From Galbula dea (Eukaryota > Chordata > Aves > Piciformes > Galbulidae), in contig VWZX01007380.1 of assembly GCA_013399015.1 (NCBI GenBank), positions 1,913 to 65,912 on the forward strand: a stretch of 64,000 nucleotides of DNA, given 5' to 3'. A program made the position numbers and the translations under genes. How positions within the stretch are numbered: the first letter of the stretch is position 1; every line of letters begins with the position of its first letter. Below the pieces are notes generated by a model. The model made no database searches and was not told where the DNA came from. It saw only the letters and a list, made by a program, of their open reading frames with translations. Below are positions 1 to 10,500 of this stretch, in pieces.

Positions 1-1585
1 TCAGATTGATGAAGTAAAAAATATAGGAAGCCTCCCATGCTTAGAAAAGGTCACCTTGTCCAGCAACCCCCTGAGCATCATCCCTGATTACCGCACCAAA
101 GTACTTGCTCAGTTTGGGGACAGGGCCTCAGAGGTAAGCCATGGTGTACTTCTTCCTTCTAAGCTGCCACTTGAAACAATCATTTCTTTAAAGCCTGGTG
201 AGGAAAGCAGTGTGGATATTCTGAAAACCTGATGTGTGTTTAAGTGTGCATAGGAGAGAGTCTTTAGAGAATGAAATGGGATTAACATTACTTGACTGCT
301 TCTGGATCTAAATGACATTTACCTTGTCTTCATTTGTAACGCTATGTTAATATTGAAACAGTTGTTCTAGAAAGGTGTTAAGGCTTCCCAAGCATTTGAA
401 TTTGTGCTAAATTCATACCATGTTTGAGCAAAGTCTAATGTGATCATTGTTTTTCTGTAATGGTCACAAATGGACATAATATGCATCAAGCTAATTGTTG
501 ATTATTACACTTATAAAAGTGAATTGCAGAACTGCCTTTTCAGGAGTTTTAGATGTTTTAACTTTTTTTTAGGTCTGTTTGGATAACATTGTTACCACAG
601 AAAAGGAACTAGATACTGTGGAAGTGCTCAAAGCTATTCAAAAAGCAAAGGAGGTGAAATACAAGCTGAGCAACTCTGATAAAAAGGTGAGCTTGGTGCT
701 GTGACAGAAGTAGAATGTGCTGCCTACAAAAGAAGCCTACAGACTTACACAAATTAGATCTAAGCAGGATTCATTAAACTTTCCTTAGCATTAAAATTTT
801 TACACTGTGCTTTAGTGTGGTATAAACTTCCAATATAGTCTGTCCTATATCACTTTCAATGTAATGTCAGTAGTTTTCTGACCTTCCTGACTTGGGAGAA
901 AGGAAGTGGGAGGAGAAGCTAAAGTGACTTATTTGTGTACACAGTGAAAATACAGTTGACCTTAGCAGTTTTACATCTTAGACAAGTGGTGTGTTGGTGT
1001 GACTTTATTGCTTGTGTTGCAGAGATCTGAAGTGACTTTCCCAAATGTTGTTCTTGTAGGTATTTAGGAGTGGGAAGGAATCAGAAGTCTGAATCCTCCT
1101 TGCCTTCTCTCATGTGTGTCTGTGTGCTGTGGTGTTGGTTAGTCTTGGTTTGGTAATGAACTTAGTATCAGAACCTGTTCTGTCCCTTTAGTGTAGTCAT
1201 TCTGGTTTTGTTCTCTTGTAGTTTATGAAGCTTGCTGCTGATTTTGTCAATGATTAGTCAGTGATCAGAATGACTTCTCTAAATTCTGAGTGGAAATCCA
1301 CTTAGTGTAGAAATAAAAACTTCAGTTGATGTGATGCCACACTCCCCTCTCAGAAGCTGGCACTAACTTTCCTTTTACTAAAATTGAGAACTTGCACAGA
1401 CTTAGTTCAGTTCAGGATCTAACATGTCCTGTATGTTTAGGGTTTTTCTTTAATCACTGCATACTTTCTTTATTAGATCAGTGAGGACTCCAGGCTCACT
1501 GCTGCCAGCTCCAAATCAAACTGTTCTTCTCTTACTGTTCGTCCTTCCTCTCCCTCTCTGCCTCGTCCTGTCAGCTCCAGCCAAG
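1..1585 (+). CDS. NISCH: NISCH exons: end of leucine-rich repeats, helical linker and Ser/Pro segment
   Basis: Exon 1-133 enters one base into a codon and encodes the end of the last leucine-rich repeat (LPCLEKVTLSSNPLSIIPDY) plus the capping segment. Its donor is GTAAGC at 134. Exon 573-686 follows a T-rich acceptor and encodes TTEKELDTVEVLKAIQKAKE, a charged stretch with heptad-like Leu/Val/Ile spacing, likely a helix or coiled coil after the repeats. Exon 1477-1585 encodes a Ser/Pro-rich linker (SLTVRPSSPSLPRPVSSS) and ends in phase 1 before GTAATC. The introns between them (134-572 and 687-1476) hold no repeat or RNA gene that I can recognise. Confidence 0.95.
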
Positions 1586-4500
1586 GTAATCATGTATGTA
1601 TCGTGCTGCTGGGCTGAGCCTCTTGGTTCTGCTGTTCTAAGCTGCATTGATATACATGAATATTATGTGCATGGATATAGGGCTTAGCAAGACAAAGCAG
1701 AAAGACCTGGTAGTACTGGCTTAGAAAGTGGTACTTGTATGTGTGTGAGTCAGCAAAACTGACCTGTTGTTCCACTGTAGTGGAATTTGGGTACCGGGCT
1801 TTTCACTGCATCACCCTGCAGAAATCACCAGTGGAGGACTACACATTTTCATAGTTTTAGCTATGTGCCTTAGTGGAAAAGCATGGCATGTAAAGATGTG
1901 TTTTAAACTTGTTTCTCTCTCTGTTCTTGGTCTGCAAAATGTGGACTGAAGCAGCATATTTTCCATTATTGCTTTTTTTGCAAGAGCTGCATTTCTGTCA
2001 AACCAGAAGGAAGACAAAGATGAGTAAAAGACAGTTGTGGGATTAATGTTCTGACTGAGCCTGTGTTTTCAGCACATTTGTTTTGCTCTGTAGCATCTGC
2101 TGATCTTACCTGAGAATTATTTTTACTGTGTATTTCAAGTAACTGTGCCTGTTGGATTAGGAATTTAGAAGAATGGCTTACATTGCATCTTTTGTAGGAG
2201 CAGTAAGGCTGACTTACATGAATAGTCATTTGTGACTGAGAAGAACAGATAAAGATCATTTTTTTAGGCTTTTGCTTGATTGAAGACTTAGTGTGGTAGG
2301 ACATCAGTAGTGAGAGAAGACTTTGTAACCATTTAAAAAGCAGGGGTTATAAGCTCTGTAATGCAGGATGGAACAGCTTACCCTTCCCAGTAAATCAGTG
2401 GCTTGGTGGATGGGGAGAGAAACATCCCTGAAAAGCTTTGAAGAAAGTCCATTGCTGTGATTTCTGCAAAAGCAGTAGAGCTTTCTTATAGCAATTGATC
2501 AGACAGACAACTTAAATAGCAACTGAATCCATGTCTGTGTAATTCATTTGCCTCTGTAGCCTTTCTAGATTGCTTTTAATTGGCAGATAAAATGCCACTT
2601 TTCTAAAGTGAAGTCAGGACTTGCTTTAAAGTAAGTGTTTCAGTTACAGGATTGAGACAACTTGGTCTATACAAGAACCTGCAGTGTTAAACAGGACTAG
2701 CTGAAAAAGTACCTGCTGGCAATCCAAGTGGTGGTTTAAAAGTTATTTGTCAATAGTCATTTTTGATTGAAGTAAATGTTTAGGAGCAAATGAATATTGT
2801 GAGGGGAAAGAAAATCTTCTTTCTGAAGTACTTCAGAGTTTGGTCTAACATTCAAGGCTTATTTACTTAGTCCTTTTCCATAAGTTTCCCTTAGTAGAAT
2901 CTTGGGAAGGCTTTCATACCTAGTGGGGAAATGAGGGCTAGGGCAGGCAGTTTCACAGCTTGAACACTAGAAATTAATTGTTACATGTCTAAGGTTGTTT
3001 TCAAAGCATAGATTTTGGAGAAATTGCTTTTATAAAAGGGGACTATGCCAGGCAGTTAGCTTTCACTCAGACCTTAACTGATGAATAATGGAGTTGGTTT
3101 CCCCATAGTCTGTTGTATGAATTGTTTTCTCTGCAGTTTTCCACACACCATCTGTTTCCGTGACGTTCTTCACTTTAAATGTCACTGGCAAATGGCTTAT
3201 GGAAAGAGATTAAATATTTATATAGGAAACAGAAAACCAGAAATAATGCTGTTGTGTTCTGGTTTTCCTGTCAATTTGAGTTTCCTCCTTGCTAACACAG
3301 TATTTTGTTCAAGTAATAAATATCTCGTGTTTCCTCTGACTGGGAGATGGTTTAATCTCATCTACTAAACTTTGACACCCAGCCACAAGGTACATGCAGG
3401 ACTTCTTATGCTCAAGCCAGAAACATAGACACAGTGTAATTCTGATGTTTATTTGCACATGTATAGACTTGAGCTGGCTGACTGGCTCAGTGGTAGTACT
3501 GCAAAGGGTTGCTCTGTTGCATCAGTGTGACACTGGATATCAGAGGCAAAATGTCAGATGTCCCTGAGAGTGTTACCTTATGTGCACTCATTCAGCTTTG
3601 AACCCTTCAAAAAGATTCAGAATAAGGAGAGATAGTTGTCTTGAGTAGCAGTTGAGGGACCAGATCTTCTGAGTCTGCTTGAAAGTTTTCCACAGATAAA
3701 ATATTCCTTCACTTAAAGCCTGCAGAAATTTGGGAGAATGCTATAAAGTTTACAAGGAGTGCTTGGTAAAAGTTATTTTACCAAGTAAAAGTATGCCTTG
3801 GTAAAAGTTACTGATTAGAACTAGATGATGTGAAGAATTCTTGAACCAGATGTTGAGACTGAATTTTATAGCCTGAAAAACACTCTTTAGCTGCACTGAA
3901 AGGTGCATTACAGATACTTCTGTAATTCAACTAAAATTCTGCCTGCTGTTTTGTCCTGGCTATTGTGTGAAGATAGTCTTTAGCTTTACTGACATATGAT
4001 CAGCTCTTGACTATACAATTTCAATTCCACTTGTTTGGCAGATGCTGTTAGACATTCATTTTAGCTTTACTTCAGTGATTTTTTAAAAGATGTTTATATT
4101 TGTTCCAGAAATAATTTGTGAAGAAACAGTCCTAGCCAGCAGCTTTTTGCAATCCAGTGGTTTGACTCCTACAGACCATACAGTTCCCCAGAGATGCTTT
4201 GAAACACCAGACACCAGATGTAAAAATCAGGTAATTGCTATCCTTCTCTCTATTTTATGGTATTTTTGCAAGCTTCTTTCTGATATTAAACTTATGTTAT
4301 CATAGTAATCCAGGGCAAAAGGTTTTTTGGTGGTAGCCCCAAAACTGAGTCAAGGGCTTGGCCCATCTTGTAAAGAAAACTGTTACCTGTATCATGACTG
4401 AGATGTTCACCCAGCATTATTATCATCACATCATTTAGTATCCACTTAGATATTGAGTGTAAGACTTCTGTCTCATTCCAGTACAATTTTTGGAAGGCTA

Positions 4501-7500
4501 TTCTCTTGCTTCTAGAATAGAACCATCTTCTCCTTGTCAATACATACTGGCCTTAATTTGTCTTTCAAACTTCTGCTGTTTGCTAACTTCTGCATTGATT
4601 TCACTTGTATTGGAAACACTTCATATATGTGGCTCCAGGGAAAGAGACAACAAGACTTGGGGGTATCTTTGTTTGCTACCAGGGTAATTGGTCTGTGTCA
4701 AAATCCTTTACTTTTTTGCCTCACTTTACTTCAATAAAAATTTTTGGTGTGCTAAAATATCCATAGGTCACAAATTGTATTTTGGTCTCAAGGCAGCAGC
4801 AGAGTTCATTCTTTTCCTACCTTAATTTAATGCCCAAGCTAAAGTAGAGGTTTGAGGATCCTCAAAGGATAGTTATTCAGCTGCCCTTGAGTACAACAAT
4901 GACTTTGCAGCGAGTTGTCTAGCTTTAAAAAGTGGGAGCCAACATTAACTTTGCTTTTCATGTATGCCAAAGTCTGGCAGCAGCTTTAAGTAGTTGATTA
5001 GCTTCTGTTTCCTCCTTAGGCACCTGCCTCTCTTGAGTCATGCAAAGAGTATGGAAGTGGTCATCATATGTGGTGAGAAATACAACTTCTGGTTTAAATC
5101 CTCATTAGCTTTAGGGTAATAACAGTGGATGGTGCTTTTTGAAACATAACCTTTAAGACAAAACAATCTTTCATTGTATGTTGCCTCTGATTTTTTTTGA
5201 ACCAAAATCAGTTTCATCGGTTTTTAACCTTTGAACTCTGGAATGCAGTTGATGCTTTCAAAGCCAGCAGTAGCTGTATTGTAAAGTGCTTGAACTCAGA
5301 AGGATATTCTTACTGGGGATGGGAAATGGAGGCATGGGTTAAATGTTTTGGTTGTTACTTTCCATAGAATTATGTGCTACCAGCCTTTGAAATCAATGGC
5401 TGTGTGCAGTATGAAGATAGTGTACAAAATGAGATTAACTTAACTGTAGCAATGAGAAAACGATGTTAATTCTGAGAAACAGCACCATCAATTGTAGATA
5501 GCTATGGCTCTTTTTAAACTCAAGCTTGTACTTACTGTGGCTTATTACCTCTTTTGAAGCTTGGATCCTTCAGAGGAAGAACACTGTGCAGTGCCTGACC
5601 CCTGTAACACCATCATTTTGCCTTTCAATTGTATGTCCTACACTACCACAAACAAAGATTTTATCCAGCACCTTTCTGCCTTGATAGTGCAGACTGTACA
5701 GAGATCAGTCCCCTCTTCTACAGAGGATAAAGGAAGCCCTCCAGGTGATTCCAGAACCACAGAGAAAGAAGATGGATATTTTGAAATGGGACTTCATGAA
5801 GGAGATCAGACTTTCCAGTTCAGCACCACTTCAGATACTCGGGCATCTGACAGCATGGCAGTGGAGAGTGTTGACATAGTCAAAATTCTCTGGAGTTTTT
5901 CTATTCACATTCATAAAGGACTCAGGCAGTTTGCTTCCTGTTTGGTTTTGACTGACGATATGCTGGCTGTGTTTGAGATTCCTCATCAGGAATTGACAGG
6001 AAATTGCCAGCACATCCCTTCTGCCTTGAAATTAACGCTGTGTTTTCCATATACTGACCTAACAGAATATGGCTTTCTCCTGCCAGAAATCTGTTTAACA
6101 CTGAAGCTGAAAACCAGTGACAACTGCTTGTTCATTGTTTCAGACTCCCAGAATCTTCAAGACTTTTACTCCTGTTTACACACACGTTGCTCTCAGCACC
6201 ACACATCAGTGTTACCAAGCTCCACGTTGTACTGTGGAAAAGCAAACCTCCAGGAGTTTCTCTGTCAGCTTATGGAACTGAATTGCATTTCAGCAGAAGA
6301 TGTTGACATTAAAGGTTATTTCCCAACATATCTTGTGTATGGGAATAAATCCAATGTTCAGAAGATCTTGCATCAGCCAGAGTCAGCTGGCAGTAATAAT
6401 GAATGGTCAAAAAATGTCTTGTGTTCTGCACTTTATTCTTCAGTGTATAGATCTGCTGACCAGGGGCCCTGTGTAGTCCATCCATGTTGGATATTTCTAA
6501 CACCCCAGCATTTGTACATAGTAAAAGTGAATTTCAGTTTACTGCCAGGTAAATGGGTAGGCACAGAAGAGTTGGGAAGTGTATTTAAGCTGAATAGAAT
6601 TCCACTAGCGTCACTTGTGTTGCATCCCACTCGTGATTCCATCCAGCAGAAGGGGTCCTTTTTGGATGGGCATGTGCTGGAGTTGCTTGTTGGATACAGG
6701 ATTGTTACAGCAGTGTTTGTTCTACCTCATGAGAAATTCCACTTTCTAAGAATCTACAGTCTTTTAAGGACACTCCTGCAGGATGTGAAGACTATTATTG
6801 TTTTCAAAGCTTCAAGCAGATCAGATGCTGTAAGAAATCACGTTGTGGAGACAGACAAACATGGTCAGTCAGCAAGGTAACAATTCCCATAAAGGTCTTT
6901 TGCACAGTGCTGAAGTTAATGTGACCTAGCCAGTGTTTGCAGTTGTCCTTGTAAGTGGTTTTGACCTGCAGTAGTGATGACTTGCTTTATCCTTCTGCTA
7001 GTCTGTAGCATGTGTGGATGGCTATCCTGGACTGTACTGGTCTCCCTGTGTTTGTTTTGTTTTATCCTTGCAAGGTAAAATGTTTCCTTATTGAACACTT
7101 CCTATTTCATGTGCTTGCAGGCTGAGGTCATGGCAGGGTGACAACTGTGCTCAAGATAAATCATTTCAAGTAAACAGTTAAGGCTAGAAGCTGCTCATTC
7201 CTAATTTCTGAATGAAATATAACATTAATTCTTGTAGGGAAAGAGGTGTATTTCCTTAAATCCTGATGGTGTCTTTTCTGGATCTCTTCTAGCTTTTGCA
7301 AGCCTCATCTGACACTGTCATCTTTCTACCCATCTGAATTTCTTCTGCAGAAGATAACAGAAGATAACCAGATTCCTGTTCACCTGCATGTTTCTGTGTC
7401 TCTGCAATACGTGGCTGGGCTGAAGGGATATGCCCTAGTTGAGTTTTTCCATGGCAACATTGCAGAGGTATTGTGCCTAGCCCAGGTGTAAAAAAACAAA

Positions 7501-10500
7501 AAGAAAGATGCCTTGTGGCTGTGACCTTTCAGTGCTAGAGAGTATTTCACAAAACTTTCCTGCCTAAACCTAAAAGGAAAGGTTACTCTGCAAAGCCTGG
7601 GAGTGGTTTGGTCAGAAACCTGTTTGTGTTACTCCATTCTGGGTTCTGTACTGCAGCCAATGGGATCCTGCCAGGCATATTTTGCCTTCAGAGGCAGAAC
7701 AGGAGAGTAGATGAGTGTATATCTTGAAGAGAGAGTTACTCCAAGAATGTTGTTCTTTTGTTTAAAGTGGTAAAAGGAAAGAAAATAACTTGAGTAGAAT
7801 TATTTCATGATACTATCTGACTAAAACAGTAAGTGTCCTCTGAAATATGGGTGCATGAATACAAGCCAATGTATGCATGGCTGGAGGTGCTCCAGAAACA
7901 TGGGCAGATAAATCACTTGTTCAGAAATTAGGTTTATAGTCTGTGTGGAGAACATCAAATTTAAAAGTACCAATCTTAACCTTAAATTCATGGTGTGGCT
8001 TTTTGATTGATAAATCATTGTGGTTTGAGTACAAATGTCATCTGAAATGCTTACTGAGAAATAGATTTTTTTTTTAATTCTCTTACTTCACTTCCAAGTC
8101 TTTTAAGTAAGCACAAGTTAAACTTCTCTTTTTACCCCAAGAGAAGTTGATAAAGCAGGTGACTTAATCAACAATTCACAGCAAGCTCATCAGACTAGAA
8201 GCTGGGAAGATGCCTAGTTGGAACAGCAGCTGTAGTGGCAAGCTGTGCTTCTCTCTTAAGGATCTTTGGAGTCCAATCCCTCAGTGGCATCTGAAGGCTC
8301 AGTAGACTTGTTGAGACTTAGGAGGCACTGCTTAAGTGTTGATTAAAATTGTCTGCAGTGTCTGTTTTAGAAAGTTGTTCTTGTTCACTAGTTGTTTTTC
8401 TTCTAGATTTGATTAGAAAACAAAGAGTAGTGAGACCAGAACAGGAAAATAACTCTTACATAGCACAGGATGTCTTCAGCAGACTGCTGTTGTGTTCACC
8501 TCCAAGCTGCTGAGTTTAGCAGCTTGGAGGTGAGCATCTCCACTTTGACTGTGGCATGTTCATATGCTTTCAAGATTTTGGAACTTTTTCTTGGGGTCTA
8601 AAATTGCCTTTGAGATGATAAAACTATCTGAAATACCAAAGGGTGCAAGTGACTTATGAAATACAATTTACATCTTAGGTGGAAAATGAAGAGTTGAGAC
8701 ATCTCATGTGGTCTTCAGTTCTATTTTACAAGACTCCCAATTTGGAAGTGATGGCTTGTGTGCTTCTCTCAACAAAAGCTATTTACTTTGTGTTGGATGA
8801 TTCTTTCATTCATGCTGATGAGCACCAGTCAGGTAAGGTAGCTATTGTCATCCTTGAAGGTTGCCAACATACTCCCTGCATCTTTAGTCTTCAGTTTAAG
8901 TGCCAGTTTTGGTCCATACTCTTACTTGGGCCTCCCAGTTGAGGGAGAGCATGGCACAGTTTGCTGTATGCAGAGTTACTCACATGAGGCTTTTATGTTC
9001 AGAACCAGCCTTGAGTCATGACTTCTCAAGCAGAGCCTTCTGTGAGCCCTTGTATCCCTGCTTTTCTCAGATGTTAGTTATTTCATAGTCCCTAGCATCA
9101 CCTGGGCAGCAGATCTTTCATAACCAGAATGGTAAGTGAAGGATGATGAAATTCATGGCTGCATTCAATTCATGAGTGGTTTGTTAATGCATTTACTGAT
9201 TTAAATCTGTTGATGTGACATCTACTTCAAGAGACACTGCTAACAGAGAGATTTGGTTGTATTTATTGCTGAAGAAGTTATTAGCCACTCTTCCCCTTCA
9301 AGTGTGATGCAGGATTTGAATAGCAAAATTATGCCTGTGGAAAGAAACATTTCTTTTTACTTTTACCATATGTTTTCAACAGATTTCTGGAACCAAGATA
9401 ACTCAGACTGTGACAATAGCTCTTTCCACCTCTCTTGCTGCTTTGTGCTAAAACTGAATGACCTGCAGTCAGTCAATGTTGGCCTGTTCGACCAGTACTT
9501 CAGAATTACTGGTGAGTGCATCTGGTGCTTTGTTAACTCTTCTCTTTTGCTGCTTTAGTTGTCTTAGATGGATTCCTGCCTTTGTTGGTGTAATGGAAGA
9601 GTATAGTATTTTGTTGCTTTCTTTTATTAAAAGAAACTGTAAAGGTACTGTACCAGTAGGCTGATGCTGTCTTGCATCTGGTAGTTGAGGTAACTGGGAG
9701 GCTTAGTGTCAATGAACTAATTGATCCCACAAGTGCTTTTGAAGTTGTCTTAATGACACATCAAAAGGGAAATCTAAAGATTTTCATGTTATTCTGAGGC
9801 TTTGGCTTGCAGTGAAGATTAAAATCTAGGTACTCTCCATACTGTCAAGTCCATAGTTGATGGTTGACTTTTTGGATGCAGAAAGAGGCCTTGAGGTTTA
9901 CAAAAGATGATGATATCAACTTTATAATTTAATGGAAGTAACTTGGATAAAGTTTCTGGGCTGATGCTTTGCCTCAGAGTCCCACTACATGTGAACCATA
10001 CATTTCTGTGTTCTGTCTTCTGATTGTATTGAGACCTCAGGGGTGGGAAGAGTGGAAATGACTAAGTGACCTTATAGAGAACAAGTTCACAAAGAAAACT
10101 AGGGACAGGTTTTTTTCTGTAGGATTTAAAGTTGGAAAGATAGGATAAGGTTGAACCCTTACAGCAATAGGTTGAACACTTAAATTAAGTGTGCATCATG
10201 CTTTAAATCAGGAGATTTGCATTCTGGGCATCATGCTTTAAATCAGGAGATTTGCATTCTGGTTTTGAGGGGTTTCTGAGGATTCCCTTACTCTTTCCCA
10301 AGTCTTTGAAAGCTTCCTGCATAAGGATGCATGTTTTCAGGAGAAATAATCCTTCCAAGAAATCTTTTGTGGTGACAGTTGCATGTTGGTTGTATAGATT
10401 TTAATAATGTCACATACAGCTTTGTGAGTGGTCTATATTCTGTCTTCTCTTCAGGACACTCTGCAAATCACATAGTCACCTGCCTGACAAGAGACAGTTA

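Noticed and set aside
4733..4738. AATAAA within NISCH, possible early polyadenylation
   Set aside because: It lies inside an intron, and well-conserved NISCH exons continue for another 7.7 kb.
8492..8537. Calling the intronic hairpin a microRNA gene
   Set aside because: A stem of about 20 pairs with a six-base loop is shorter than usual precursors, and no family match is known to me; it is listed as a repeat only.
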